A DNA stretch of 64,000 nt from Hyphomicrobiales bacterium (GTDB lineage: Bacteria > Pseudomonadota > Alphaproteobacteria > Rhizobiales > Rhizobiaceae). Below are positions 10,201-18,443 of this stretch, piece after piece. The position numbers and the translations under genes were made by a program. The notes under the pieces were generated by a model. That model was given only the letters and a program-made list of their open reading frames with translations. It had not been told where the DNA came from and made no database searches. The number at the start of each line of letters is the position of its first letter. Position 1 is the first letter of the stretch. The stretch covers positions 62,001 to 126,000 of the forward strand of contig JAFKJU010000013.1 of the NCBI GenBank assembly GCA_017305935.1. The letters are read 5' to 3'.

Positions 10201-10618
10201 TTTCGCCTGAGAACAATGCCTTCGGATCGACCGCGAGGCGAATCGAGGCGGCTTGCGACATGTGCTGGCCGGTGGCGAGGTCGATGGTGTCCACATGCCG
10301 GGCTTCCAGCGCCAGCTTTCCGTCCGCCGTCAGGCGAATCGCCGTCGAGCCGACCTTGGCCATGAAGCGTGGCCCGAGCGCATCGTTGAGCGCGGCTTGC
10401 GCACGCTCGTTGAGCATCGCATCGAACAGGCCTGTCTCGATGGCAGCGATCGCGCCGCCGAAGATCAGCAGCCCCAGCATCACCAGCCCCGAGAACAGCT
10501 GCCCGAGGCGCCGCAGCACGGGAAAACGCCGGCGTGCCTTGCGCGCCGGGCGCGGTTTTGCCTCCGTCATCGGAATTTCAACCGGCGGCGCCGATTCGCC
10601 GGCCTCCTTTCCGGACAT
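7211..10618 (-). CDS. Large AsmA-like/DUF3971 envelope protein (YhdP type)
   Basis: A 1135-aa protein anchored by one N-terminal membrane helix (about residues 33-57, LGQLFSGLVMLGLLIFGGAI) after a short basic cytoplasmic tail. The rest is a long beta-rich repetitive body ending in an AsmA-like C-terminal region (MDMTGTFMPAYGLNRLFAEL, LGITFRLQGRFDEPKLAINP). Such AsmA-superfamily proteins bridge the inner and outer membrane and are implicated in phospholipid transport in other bacteria; the role here is inferred from family. It stands alone, convergent with tyrS and divergent from bcp. The start ATG has GCAGGCAG upstream, and the alternative starts nearby are weaker. Confidence 0.88.
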   Translation of the reverse strand: MSGKEAGESAPPVEIPMTEAKPRPARKARRRFPVLRRLGQLFSGLVMLGLLIFGGAIAAIETGLFDAMLNERAQAALNDALGPRFMAKVGSTAIRLTADGKLALEARHVDTIDLATGQHMSQAASIRLAVDPKALFSGEIAVNHIEADDVEVDATLLPSGKPLDLKALRVDQVPAALESLFLQLDTLGGVVTRAHTDSVSISSISLIVPAGGDEPLSIALQELDLKRNAEGSIALDGKLTIDDVTSMISGRLETQDGMTRGFQATITEVPLTRFLLTYDSDGDPHMGLDGRARLDLSATRAVEDTPPALSLKASIDNATFYADSIDQSLDRADINAVYDFAKNSIEVLPSRLQFGGTAIPFTAGLIDLDRLNPQAAQGFGIDLLVSDGVSAPAGTGVGPLAFGARVTGRYVTGIKEIQLEQMAASTPIGTLAGSMVIRFKGAGSPEISFGAQSPKLQTEAVKQMWPFWMGAKARTWALANIYGGTITNAAISVFIPQGRFPKGGGPLHLDENELNIGFDMNDGRVNITGDIPPLRDVNGRFDLIGPHLNVTVDNAESYFPSGRSVKVLSGSRFSIPQTYDKPLMAEAELSLAAGADAATELVTFKPIAVLDRTGFQPSNFSGDVKATVKARFGIIRDQNPPPPDWKVHLDLDDVDLGKPVEGRKITGLEGTLDLDPQRAVLEADGKIDAVPASIHMVEPIVKGSGVKREQQISATIGEDQARKLTPGLDDILKGTTKVEVSLLDDGRRAVKADLTRATLSVPWIGWTKGSGIPASAAFQLNSGAGEQVSIDDFDISGDGFGVSGKMSFNKTGLTSAAFDRVKLAAADDYALSVKRGKGGAYAINISGRSADIRPVIARLRAGTTGGKGDKSGRSGDLGSASVRADLDNVIGYNNEKISDVKLDYSARGSKIGGVNFSGVTDSGQAVVSELLGNGEGNTVRLTTGDAGSVVRFLDLYKRMQGGLLNLQMRSSADGSAWAGNIDLRNFRLANEEKLQSIVSTPVGNDGRSLNRAVRKDIDVSSEKFSRGFARIILRGGSIGIENGILRGTQVGATFQGTFRDARGNMDMTGTFMPAYGLNRLFAELPLVGVILGNGRDRGLLGITFRLQGRFDEPKLAINPLSIIAPGVFRQIFEFQ

Positions 10619-10762
10619 CTGCCTGCCGCGTTCTGCCGTGCCTATGACGATCTCCCGTAAGTGCTGAATAAATCTGGCAGGCGGATTGGCCTGATGCGAG
10701 CGTGACTATATATGGAACACAGCATTCGTCCTTCAAAAAATCGGCATAAGAAAGGTTTCCCC

Positions 10763-11236
10763 ATGGCGGAATTGCGGATCGGCGATCAAGCACCGGATTT
10801 CACCCTGCCCCGCGATGGCGGCGGCACGATTTCGCTCTCGCAGTTTCGCGGCCGGCCGGTGGTCGTCTATTTCTATCCGAAGGACGATACGTCGGGCTGC
10901 ACCACCGAGGCGGTAGACTTTTCAGGTCTTGCCAGCGCTTTCGAGGCGGCGGGCGCGGTGGTGATCGGCATTTCTCCCGACTCGGTAAAGAGCCATGACA
11001 AGTTCGTCGGCAAGCATGCGCTTGCCATACCCTTGGCTGCCGATGTCGAGCGGCAAGCGATCGAGGCTTTCGGCGTCTGGCAGGAAAAGAGCATGTATGG
11101 CCGCAGCTATATGGGCGTCGTGCGCAGCACCTTCCTGATCGACAAGGACGGCAAGGTGGCGCGGATCTGGCCGAAGGTGAAGGTCAAGGGCCATGCCGAA
11201 GAGGTGCTCGCCGCCATCCGGCAGCTTGCCGCATGA
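10763..11236 (+). CDS. bcp: Thioredoxin-dependent peroxiredoxin, Bcp/PrxQ family
   Basis: Peroxiredoxin of 157 aa that reduces H2O2 and organic peroxides. The peroxidatic cysteine is C46 in YPKDDTSGCTTEA. The start at MAELRIGD is chosen for its GAAAGG site and for matching family length; the open frame begins 17 codons earlier. The second cysteine found five residues after the first in E. coli Bcp is absent (EAVDF instead), so resolution must be intermolecular or use another thiol. The stop overlaps the next gene by ATGA, so the two are translationally coupled. Confidence 0.94.
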   Translation: MAELRIGDQAPDFTLPRDGGGTISLSQFRGRPVVVYFYPKDDTSGCTTEAVDFSGLASAFEAAGAVVIGISPDSVKSHDKFVGKHALAIPLAADVERQAIEAFGVWQEKSMYGRSYMGVVRSTFLIDKDGKVARIWPKVKVKGHAEEVLAAIRQLAA

Positions 11237-12057
11237 GTGAGGCCCCGCGCCTGACTTCGCTGCGCGGCGGCGCGACGCTGGCGATCCTCGCCGCCGATCT
11301 GGACAGCAAGACCGAGCTGGCGCAGGAGACCGCGACGCGCTGGTTCGAGCGGCGGCTGTCCTTGCGCTCGCCGCTCGATCCGCCCCTGCCGGAGCGTCCC
11401 GGCCGGCCGGAAAAGCCCGATCTCGTGCCGCCCAGGCATATGGAAAAGCGCTCGTTGCACACATTGAAGGGCCGCATCGCCCTGCTGCACGCCATCGCTC
11501 ATATCGAGCTGAACGCCGTCGATCTGGCGTTGGATATCGTCGCGCGTTTCGCCAGCGAGCGCGTGCCGCAGTCCTTCTTCGACGGCTGGATGCAGGTGGC
11601 CTATGAGGAAGCCAAGCATTTCCGCATGGTGCGCGACCGGCTGCGCCAGCTCGGCGCCGATTATGGCGACCTGCCGGCCCATGACGGCCTCTGGCAGGCG
11701 GCCCATTCTACCCGCAACGATCTCACCGCAAGGCTTGCCGTCGTGCCGCTGATCCTCGAAGCGCGCGGACTCGACGTCACGCCCTCGCTGCAGGCGAAGA
11801 TGGTCGAGACCGGCGACATGGAAAGCGCCGCGATTCTGGATGTCATCTATAACGACGAAAAAGGCCATGTGGCGGTCGGGGCGAAGTGGTTCCGTTTTCT
11901 CTGCGCGCGAGAACGCAAGGATCCGGCCGCCGCCTTCCAGCAACTTGTGCGCGCCAATTTCCGCGGCTCGCTGAAGGCGCCGTTCAACGATATCGCCCGT
12001 GCCGAGGCCGGGCTGACGCCGACTTTCTACCGCGCGCTGACTTCGACCAGCAGTTGA
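11233..12057 (+). CDS. DUF455 family ferritin-like protein
   Basis: A 274-aa protein of the DUF455 ferritin-like group. Carboxylate and histidine ligands expected of a di-iron four-helix bundle can be seen: AHIELNAVDLALD (helix with E and H), YEEAKHFRMVRDRL (ExxH), ILEARGLD and YNDEKGHVAVG (ExxH). No signal peptide is present, so it is cytoplasmic. Its start overlaps the bcp stop (ATGA), which links it to peroxide defence or iron handling. The precise reaction is unknown. Some relatives carry out hydroxylation reactions, but nothing in the sequence decides between oxidase and storage roles. Confidence 0.88.
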   Translation: MSEAPRLTSLRGGATLAILAADLDSKTELAQETATRWFERRLSLRSPLDPPLPERPGRPEKPDLVPPRHMEKRSLHTLKGRIALLHAIAHIELNAVDLALDIVARFASERVPQSFFDGWMQVAYEEAKHFRMVRDRLRQLGADYGDLPAHDGLWQAAHSTRNDLTARLAVVPLILEARGLDVTPSLQAKMVETGDMESAAILDVIYNDEKGHVAVGAKWFRFLCARERKDPAAAFQQLVRANFRGSLKAPFNDIARAEAGLTPTFYRALTSTSS

Positions 12058-12083
12058 GCCAGAGCAGCCTCGCAAGAGCAAAT

Positions 12084-12099
12084 TTAACCCTTCGTTAAC
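12084..12099 (+). promoter_or_regulatory. CtrA-type binding site upstream of the M23 peptidase
   Basis: TTAA (12084-12087), 7 nt, TTAAC (12095-12099) is an exact match to the full CtrA box TTAA-N7-TTAAC, the site of the alphaproteobacterial cell-cycle master regulator. It sits 62 bp before the chosen GTG start of the peptidase. The placement would suit activation or repression of that gene, inferred from spacing alone. Confidence 0.55.
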
Positions 12100-12160
12100 C
12101 TTAACGGTGTGTAATCGTCCTCGACCGGCGCAACAGGCGCCGCCCGTGGGAGAGCACCCC

Positions 12161-13453
12161 GTGACCAACCGGCCGGACAATCGCGTATTCGGAAAGCGCG
12201 CCGAGCAGCATATCCTCATCCTCGCCAGCGGCGACCGGGTGCGGCATATGACCGTGCGGCCGTGGATGATCGCGCTCGGCGCCTGCGTTGCCGGGGCCGT
12301 TACCATCGGCTATCTGCTCGCCACCTCCTATCTGGTGCTGCGAGACGACCTGATCGGCGCCACCATGGCCCGCCAGGCGCGCATGCAGCATGAATACGAG
12401 GACCGGATTGCGGCGCTGCGCGCCCAGGTGGACCGCGTCACCTCCCGCCAGCTTCTCGACCAGCAGGTGGTGGAGGAAAAGGTCGACAAACTCATGGAGC
12501 AGCAGATGGCGCTGACCTCGCGCCACAGCCGAATCGGCACCTTGCTTGACAAGGCCGAGGAACAGGGGCTGCAGGGCGCCGACGTTCCCGTGCCTGCCTT
12601 CAATCCCGAACGCAAGGCCGATGCTAAGGGCGGCATAAAAGCCATCGAAAGCCTGATGACCGGCGGCAAGGCTGGCGAAGCGCAACCCTCCGCCCTCGCC
12701 TATGCGCCGGCCGATGAAACCGTTGCCGACCGCGCCGACCGCATGTTTTCCAAGGTAACCCTGTCCTTGAAGACCATTGAGCGCGAACAGATGACGCAAT
12801 TGCAGCAACTGACCTCGGCGGCCGACGACAAGGCTGGCGCCATCGAGGACATTCTGCGTGGCAGCGGCATCAACGTCGAATCGGCGGAAAAGACGCAGAT
12901 GGCGACGGAGACGGAGACGGAAGATGCCGTTGGCGGCCCGTTCATCGAGCCGCAGCCGACCGACCGATTCGAAGCGTCGATCGACGATCTCGACGTCGCC
13001 CTGAAGCGGCTCGATGCTGCGCGTGGCATCGCCACGGTTCTGCCTTTCGCCAATCCCGCGCCGCAGAAGATCATAACCAGCCGTTTCGGCAATCGAACCG
13101 ACCCGTTCCTCGGCCGGCTCGCCATGCATTCCGGCATCGATTTCCGCTTCGAAAGCGGCGAGCGCGTGCATTGCAGCGGCGGCGGCGTGGTGACCGTCGC
13201 CGGCCCCTCCGGCGGCTACGGCAACATGGTCGAAGTCGATCACGGCAACGGGCTTGCGACCCGCTACGGCCATATGCAGCGCATCCTCGTCAAGGTCGGC
13301 GACAAGGTCGATCCGGGCGATGTCGTCGGGCTCGCCGGCAGCACGGGCCGCTCCACCGGCACGCATCTTCATTACGAGGTGCGCCGCAACGGGCAGGCGC
13401 TCGATCCCATGTCCTTCCTCAATGCCGGCCGGCGGCTGCTTGCCTATTTGTGA
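12161..13453 (+). CDS. M23 family metallopeptidase (peptidoglycan hydrolase or divisome activator)
   Basis: Inner-membrane-anchored LytM-type protein of 430 aa. One transmembrane helix lies near residues 35-58 (MIALGACVAGAVTIGYLL), then a coiled coil of about 70 residues (EDRIAALRAQVDRVTSRQ), a linker, and a C-terminal M23 domain with zinc ligands in HSGIDF (H about residue 323, D four later) and HLH (about residue 402). The ligands are intact, so activity is likely. The start is the GTG at 12161, with GGGAGAG upstream; the frame opens 18 codons earlier without a good site. The coiled coil plus M23 arrangement resembles divisome-linked hydrolases, and a CtrA box lies upstream. Confidence 0.9.
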   Translation: MTNRPDNRVFGKRAEQHILILASGDRVRHMTVRPWMIALGACVAGAVTIGYLLATSYLVLRDDLIGATMARQARMQHEYEDRIAALRAQVDRVTSRQLLDQQVVEEKVDKLMEQQMALTSRHSRIGTLLDKAEEQGLQGADVPVPAFNPERKADAKGGIKAIESLMTGGKAGEAQPSALAYAPADETVADRADRMFSKVTLSLKTIEREQMTQLQQLTSAADDKAGAIEDILRGSGINVESAEKTQMATETETEDAVGGPFIEPQPTDRFEASIDDLDVALKRLDAARGIATVLPFANPAPQKIITSRFGNRTDPFLGRLAMHSGIDFRFESGERVHCSGGGVVTVAGPSGGYGNMVEVDHGNGLATRYGHMQRILVKVGDKVDPGDVVGLAGSTGRSTGTHLHYEVRRNGQALDPMSFLNAGRRLLAYL

Positions 13454-13582
13454 GACGTTTTCGGCAGCGGCGTTTCGCCCCGTGTCAGAACGGTTTTTCA
13501 CCCCTGTTTCATTTTCATCCAGTCAAAACGGCGCGTTTACCCTCGCCTTTAACCCTGGGAGCCGCCAAATCGGCTGCTTTCC

Positions 13583-13611
13583 TTGACTTGCCGGCATTTT
13601 GGGACTATGCC
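13583..13611 (+). promoter_or_regulatory. Sigma-70-like promoter of the DEAD-box helicase gene
   Basis: TTGACT (13583-13588), 17-bp spacer, TATGCC (13606-13611). It lies about 72 bp upstream of the helicase start in a 229-bp gap otherwise without a reading frame. Spacing is ideal and the -10 is moderate. Confidence 0.45.
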
Positions 13612-13682
13612 GCCCAGCAAATGCATGGAAATCGTGACGATTCCACCAAGTTGTTCCCAACTGACCGGATACAGAATCCCCT

Positions 13683-15182
13683 TTGACCAGTTTTGCTGAT
13701 CTTGGCTTGAGCCAGAAAGTCCTTTCCGCTGTCACCGACGCCGGATACACCACGCCCACTCCCATCCAGATGGGGGCGATTCCACACGCCCTGCAGCGGC
13801 GTGACATCTGCGGCATCGCGCAGACGGGCACCGGCAAGACGGCGTCCTTCGTGCTGCCGATGCTGACGCTTCTGGAAAAGGGCCGTGCCCGCGCGCGCAT
13901 GCCGCGCACGCTCATTCTGGAGCCGACCCGTGAGCTGGCCGCCCAGGTGGCGGAAAACTTCGAGAAGTACGGCAAGAATCACAAGCTGAACGTCGCTCTG
14001 CTGATCGGCGGCGTGTCCTTTGACGAGCAAGATCGCAAGCTGGAACGCGGCGCCGACGTGCTGATCTGCACCCCCGGCCGCCTGCTCGACCATTGCGAGC
14101 GCGGCAAGCTGCTGATGACCGGTGTCGAAATTCTCGTCATCGACGAGGCCGACCGGATGCTCGACATGGGGTTCATCCCCGATATCGAGCGCATCGCCAA
14201 GATGATTCCGTTCACCCGCCAGACGCTGTTCTTCTCGGCGACCATGCCGCCGGAAATCCAGAAGCTGGCCGATCGGTTCCTGCAGAATCCGGAGCGCATC
14301 GAGGTGGCCAAGCCCTCCTCCACCGCCGCGACCGTCACGCAGCGCCTCGTCGCCTCCCACAACAAGGACTACGAGAAACGCGCCGTGCTGCGCGATCTCA
14401 TCCGCGCGCAGGACGACCTCAAGAACGCGATCATCTTCTGCAATCGCAAGCGCGATGTCGCCGATCTGTTCCGCTCGCTCGAGCGCCATGGCTTCTCCGT
14501 TGGAGCACTGCATGGCGATATGGACCAGCGTTCGCGCACGACGATGCTGCAGAACTTCCGCGACGGCAATATCCAGCTTCTGGTCGCCTCCGACGTCGCC
14601 GCGCGCGGTCTCGACCTGCCAGATGTCGGTCACGTCTTCAATTTCGATGTGCCGATCCACGCCGAGGACTATGTCCACCGCATTGGCCGCACCGGACGCG
14701 CCGGCCGTTCCGGACGCGCCTTCACGCTGGTTACCAAAAGCGACACCAAATATCTGGATGCCATCGAGAAACTGATCGGTCAGCAGATCGAATGGCTCAA
14801 CGGCGATCTCTCCGCCCTTCCGGCGCCGATGGAAAGCCACGACAGCAGCCGCCCCCGCAAGAAAGACAAGGATCGCGACCGGGATCGTGATCGCGGCCGT
14901 CGCGGACGCGGCAATCATAAATCCGACATCAAAAACAACGATGATACGGTTGAAACGGATGACGTCGTCAAGGCAGAGAAGAAGGTCGAGAGCGTGAAGA
15001 CAGAGCGCAAAGCGGACAACAAGCATAACAATAGCCCGCGTCACGCGCGGCCCTACCCGGCCAATGACGACAACCGCGACCGCCGAAACCGCTATCGCGA
15101 CCAGGACGACGGCCCGACTCCGGTCGGCTTCGGCGACGACATCCCCGCTTTCATGCTGATCGTGGCCAACGCCAAGGCCTGA
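13683..15182 (+). CDS. DEAD-box RNA helicase, RhlE-like
   Basis: ATP-dependent RNA helicase, 499 aa. The motifs appear in order: Q motif (YTTPTPIQ), Walker A AQTGTGKT, PTRELAAQ, TPGRLLD, DEAD variant VIDEADRMLD, SAT in FSATMPPEI, ARGLDLPDV and HRIGRTGRAGR. After about residue 375 comes a long charged tail rich in K, R and D (KDKDRDRDRDRGRRGRG), a probable unstructured RNA-binding region, ending near GFGDDIPAFML. The start is a TTG; it is where family members begin, as no ATG or GTG fits. Likely roles are mRNA decay or ribosome assembly at low temperature. Confidence 0.92.
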   Translation: MTSFADLGLSQKVLSAVTDAGYTTPTPIQMGAIPHALQRRDICGIAQTGTGKTASFVLPMLTLLEKGRARARMPRTLILEPTRELAAQVAENFEKYGKNHKLNVALLIGGVSFDEQDRKLERGADVLICTPGRLLDHCERGKLLMTGVEILVIDEADRMLDMGFIPDIERIAKMIPFTRQTLFFSATMPPEIQKLADRFLQNPERIEVAKPSSTAATVTQRLVASHNKDYEKRAVLRDLIRAQDDLKNAIIFCNRKRDVADLFRSLERHGFSVGALHGDMDQRSRTTMLQNFRDGNIQLLVASDVAARGLDLPDVGHVFNFDVPIHAEDYVHRIGRTGRAGRSGRAFTLVTKSDTKYLDAIEKLIGQQIEWLNGDLSALPAPMESHDSSRPRKKDKDRDRDRDRGRRGRGNHKSDIKNNDDTVETDDVVKAEKKVESVKTERKADNKHNNSPRHARPYPANDDNRDRRNRYRDQDDGPTPVGFGDDIPAFMLIVANAKA

Positions 15183-15212
15183 GGTCATTTCCAGAAAAGC
15201 GAGTGCAGGCCA

Positions 15213-15632
15213 ATGTCCGTCCCCGGAATCGATTTTCCCGGCGTCGGCGTTGGCCTGGCTGTTTTCCGTGATCGAAAGCTGCTGCTCTACCGGCGCGTCA
15301 AGGCGCCGGAAGCCGGTTACTGGAACATTGTCGGCGGTAAGATCGACCATGGCGAGGCCGCCATTGGCGCTGCCCGCCGCGAGGCTGAAGAGGAAACCGG
15401 CCTGACATTCGGCCGCGTCGATTTCCTCTGCAATGCCGAGGTCGTTACACCGTTCGACGGCCATCACTGGATTTCGCTGATCTACGCGACCAGCGATTTT
15501 TCCGGCGAGCCGCGCCTTACCGAACCCGATAAGCTCACCGAATTCGGATGGTTCGATCTCGACAGCCTGCCGGAGCCTTTGTCGCGCTTTGCTGCGAAGG
15601 CTGTCGAGCACCTTGCGGCCGATCTCGCCTAG
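15213..15632 (+). CDS. Nudix hydrolase
   Basis: A 139-aa Nudix pyrophosphohydrolase. The Nudix box is complete at residues 41-64 (GGKIDHGEAA...REAEEETGL), with G42, E48, R56, E57, E60 and E61 in the canonical spacing. The size and the N-terminal strand VGVGLAVFRDRKLLLYRR suggest an ADP-ribose or nucleotide sanitising enzyme; the substrate cannot be read from sequence. It begins 30 bp after the helicase stop on the same strand and may be cotranscribed with it. Confidence 0.88.
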   Translation: MSVPGIDFPGVGVGLAVFRDRKLLLYRRVKAPEAGYWNIVGGKIDHGEAAIGAARREAEEETGLTFGRVDFLCNAEVVTPFDGHHWISLIYATSDFSGEPRLTEPDKLTEFGWFDLDSLPEPLSRFAAKAVEHLAADLA

Positions 15633-15643
15633 AGCCCAAAATC

Positions 15644-15747
15644 GTCATCCTCGGGTTTGTCCTAAGGATGTGTCCGCATCTACCAGGCTGTTGACGTCAA
15701 TGGCTATTTCGAGCGTGACTGGATGCTCGGACAAGCCTGGGCATGAC
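15644..15747. repeat. Degenerate palindrome pair (unit E-F)
   Basis: Bases 15644-15671 match the 28-bp repeat with three changes that disrupt the hairpin (stem ATCCTCGGG against CCTAAGGAT). Bases 15720-15747 are a more decayed inverted copy sharing CGGACAAGCC and ATGAC. The 104-bp span and 48-bp spacer match unit C-D almost exactly. The inner block 15688-15707 is homologous to the reverse complement of 4516-4535 (17 of 20). It is therefore an old copy of the same element, in the opposite orientation, between convergent genes. Confidence 0.6.
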
Positions 15748-15787
15748 GGACTGATCGTGGATTTCGATCTCTACAGCTACCGCTCTG

Positions 15788-16105
15788 TCATTCCGCCCTC
15801 AGCGCTGCTCCGTAAGCCAGCCGCACCCATTTGGCCATCTCGTCCGGGTCGTCATAAGCGCCATCCGGGATCGTCCAGTAGGGCATGGCGACCGGTTTGC
15901 CTTTGCGGCCGTCATAGGTCCAGCGCCGGCCGCCGGCCTCCTCCACCGCTTCCGCCGTCTCGGCATCGCCCTTGAGCATGATTTCGCCGCGCAACTCGAT
16001 GGCGACGATGCGACCGAGGTGGTAGATGCCCTTGCCGCCGAACATGCGGCGGATGGTGATTTCGCCGAGCGCCTGGAACATCTCCTCGATGGCGTCCCTG
16101 TCCAT
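15788..16105 (-). CDS. TfoX/Sxy N-terminal domain protein
   Basis: A 105-aa protein matching the TfoX N-terminal domain: IRRMFGGKGIYHLGR, then AIELRGEIMLKGD and a C-terminal MPYWTIPDGAYDDPDEMAKW. In gammaproteobacteria TfoX/Sxy regulates competence, but in rhizobia stand-alone N-terminal domains have no established role. It starts 2 bp after the upstream MoeA/MobA-like gene on the same strand and may simply share its transcript. Confidence 0.8.
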   Translation of the reverse strand: MDRDAIEEMFQALGEITIRRMFGGKGIYHLGRIVAIELRGEIMLKGDAETAEAVEEAGGRRWTYDGRKGKPVAMPYWTIPDGAYDDPDEMAKWVRLAYGAALRAE

Positions 16106-16107
16106 GC

Positions 16108-17742
16108 CTAACCTTTCAGAATGCCGCCGGCGGCGATGACGGCTTCGGGCGTATCCACATCCAGATGCGCCGCCGCGCCGATCTCGATATCGATGACCGC
16201 GAGGCCGCTGGTTTCGATGATATGACGGGCGCCGATATCGCCCTGCAATTTCAGGATTGCCGAATAAGTGGCGCGTGGCAGGATGACTGGATTGCCACGC
16301 TTGCCGTTGGACACGGCGCGGACGATGGCCTGGCCCTGCGCGGCGCGAAAGGCCTCTGCCAATGTCGTCAGATCATCGGCGGTGACGCCGGGCATGTCGG
16401 CGAGCAGCACCATCAGCCCGTCATGCTCCATCATGCCCTCGGCAGAAAGACCGGCGACCAGCGAACTCGCCATGCCGCCGGCGAAAGCCGGGTTATGGAC
16501 GGTTTGGAGCGCAAGCCCATTCAGCGCCGCCTCGATCTCTGCCGCGCGATGGCCAGTGACAGTGACGAGTTGCGCCGGGCGGGCGGCAAGCGCTGTTTCC
16601 GCCACGCGCCGCACCAGCGGCCGACCGGCAAATTCCGCCAGCAGTTTGTGAGGGCCATCGGCGCCCATGCGGCTGGCGCGACCGGCAGCAAGCAGGACGA
16701 TGCCGATGTCGATTTCGGCGGGATCGTGCTGGGCGTTTTCGCGCGGCTGCGGCCGGGTCGGGATTTCCATCAGCAGTCCGCCGACGCCCATGCCTGTGAT
16801 ATCGCGAGATGTGGGTGTTTCTCCGGCGAGGATGCGATTGAGGATCCAATCAAAGCCGTTTTCCTTCGGCGAGCGCGCGCAGCCAGGCGCGCCGATGACC
16901 GGCACGTCGCCGATCCAACCGAGCACCAGCAGGTTGCCCGGATCGACGGGCATGCCCGCATGTTCGACCCGTCCGCCGGCGGCGCGGATGGCGGCAGGAA
17001 TGACGTCGTCGAAATCGGCCATGGCGGAGGCGCCGAAGATCAGCAGCATCGGCGCATCGCCTTGCTTGGCCTGCAAGGCCTTGGCGATTGCTTCCTTAAC
17101 ATCGTCGGGCCGATGCGGCGTGCGGATTTCAGAGACGATGCGGCTTTGCGACAGGGATAGGCGCTCGGCGAGAACGCGGCGCGTCTTATCCATGACCGAG
17201 GGCTTTAGCAATGGCAGGGTGGTAGCAATCAGTATCACCTCGCGCGGTGAAAACGGCTTCACCTCGAAGGGCCTTGCCGCTTCGATCTCCTGTCGTGCAG
17301 CCGCGACGGCGGTGGCGGAAACCGCCAGCGGAATGATCTTGATGGTCGCCACCATTTCCCCTGTTCGTACCGGGACATGATCGGCCAGACAGGCGAGCGT
17401 GATTGCCGGATCGATGCGGTTGAAGCGATCGACCACGCCTTTGTCGGCGACGAACAGGCCGTTGACACTGGAATGGACGTTGACGCGACCGGTGGTCGCC
17501 TCGGTGACGCGCAGGTGATCCGGGGCAATGGCTGTGGCAAGGTGGCGGGCGGCATCGTCCTCGCGCAGGTCGCCGGGCTGCAGCCGCACGGCGAGGACCG
17601 AACCTATGTTCGCGGCGCGCAGCCTTTCGAGATCGCCGGCGCTGAGCATATGGCCCTTCGACAGTCGCCCTTCGTTCAGCGCAACGGAATGGCCGAGGAT
17701 GGCGCCTTCGGCGTTCTCGACATCGATGGAGCCGTATTTCAT
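16108..17742 (-). CDS. Molybdopterin-binding/NTP transferase fusion (MoeA-like plus MobA/MocA-like)
   Basis: A 544-aa fusion. Residues 1 to about 340 resemble molybdopterin-binding MoeA/MogA domains (LILIFGASAMADFDDVIPAA, MPVDPGNLLVLG, PGCARSPKENGFDWIL). From about residue 355 a nucleotidyltransferase begins with the MobA-type signature VLLAAGRASRMGADGPHKLL, followed by LADMPGV. The C-terminal part probably adds CMP to molybdenum cofactor, as MocA does for the xanthine dehydrogenase/CO dehydrogenase enzyme family. It overlaps the upstream XdhC gene by ATGA, confirming the functional link. Confidence 0.88.
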   Translation of the reverse strand: MKYGSIDVENAEGAILGHSVALNEGRLSKGHMLSAGDLERLRAANIGSVLAVRLQPGDLREDDAARHLATAIAPDHLRVTEATTGRVNVHSSVNGLFVADKGVVDRFNRIDPAITLACLADHVPVRTGEMVATIKIIPLAVSATAVAAARQEIEAARPFEVKPFSPREVILIATTLPLLKPSVMDKTRRVLAERLSLSQSRIVSEIRTPHRPDDVKEAIAKALQAKQGDAPMLLIFGASAMADFDDVIPAAIRAAGGRVEHAGMPVDPGNLLVLGWIGDVPVIGAPGCARSPKENGFDWILNRILAGETPTSRDITGMGVGGLLMEIPTRPQPRENAQHDPAEIDIGIVLLAAGRASRMGADGPHKLLAEFAGRPLVRRVAETALAARPAQLVTVTGHRAAEIEAALNGLALQTVHNPAFAGGMASSLVAGLSAEGMMEHDGLMVLLADMPGVTADDLTTLAEAFRAAQGQAIVRAVSNGKRGNPVILPRATYSAILKLQGDIGARHIIETSGLAVIDIEIGAAAHLDVDTPEAVIAAGGILKG

Positions 17743-18443
17743 GCGGCGGTACTCCGATCCAGCGCGCGGCGACGCAGGGACTGGATGATTTCGGCGAGGA
17801 TGGCGACGGCGATTTCCGCCGGCGTCGCCGCGCCGATATCGAGGCCGATGGGGGCAGAGATGCGGGCGAGTTGACCTTGCGAAAACCCTTCGGCGCCAAG
17901 GCGTTCCAGCCGTTTGGCATGGGTTTTCCGGCTGCCGAGCGCTCCGACGTAGAAACAGCCTGTTTTCAGGGCTTCGGAAAGCGGCATGTCGTCGATCTTC
18001 GGATCATGGGTGACGGCGACCAGCGCTGTGAAGGCGTCGAGCGGACAGTCCTTCAGCGCATCCGACGGCCATTCGGCGATCAGGTTGACATCGGCAAAAC
18101 GTTCCGGCGTGGCAAAAGCGGTGCGGGGATCGATGATCGTGAGATCGAAGCCGGCGAGCGTGGCCATCACCGCCAGCGATTGGCTGATATGCACCGCGCC
18201 GATCACCACGATGCGCGGCGGCGGCACATGGACGTTGATGAAGAGACTGCGGCCATCGGCGTCCACGGCGGCGGATTTGCCGGAGAGGAAGGCGGCGCGC
18301 AGGGCCTCGCCCAGCGCGCCTTCCACCGTATCACGCTCGGTAAACAGTCGGTCGGTTCCATCCGTCAGATCGGAGACGAGGGCGATGGCGCGGCGCTCGG
18401 CGCGGGCGGCGTTGAGGATTTTCAGATGGTCGAGGCGCATCAA
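17739..18443 (-). CDS. XdhC family protein, C-terminal Rossmann-domain type
   Basis: A 234-aa XdhC/CoxF-like factor that handles molybdenum cofactor before insertion into molybdenum hydroxylases. The C-terminal Rossmann segment is clear: IVVIGAVHISQSLAVMATLA, DPRTAFATPERF, AVTHDPKIDD, YVGALGSRKTHAKRLERL. The N-terminal CxGG-type XdhC domain is replaced by a short unrelated stretch; that domain is carried by the neighbouring gene instead. It overlaps both neighbours by 4 bp, so the group is one translationally coupled unit. Confidence 0.9.
   Translation of the reverse strand: MMRLDHLKILNAARAERRAIALVSDLTDGTDRLFTERDTVEGALGEALRAAFLSGKSAAVDADGRSLFINVHVPPPRIVVIGAVHISQSLAVMATLAGFDLTIIDPRTAFATPERFADVNLIAEWPSDALKDCPLDAFTALVAVTHDPKIDDMPLSEALKTGCFYVGALGSRKTHAKRLERLGAEGFSQGQLARISAPIGLDIGAATPAEIAVAILAEIIQSLRRRALDRSTAA

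Noticed and set aside
13605-15611. 668-codon minus-strand frame across the helicase and Nudix genes
   Set aside because: No recognisable domain, and it covers two well-supported genes on the opposite strand.
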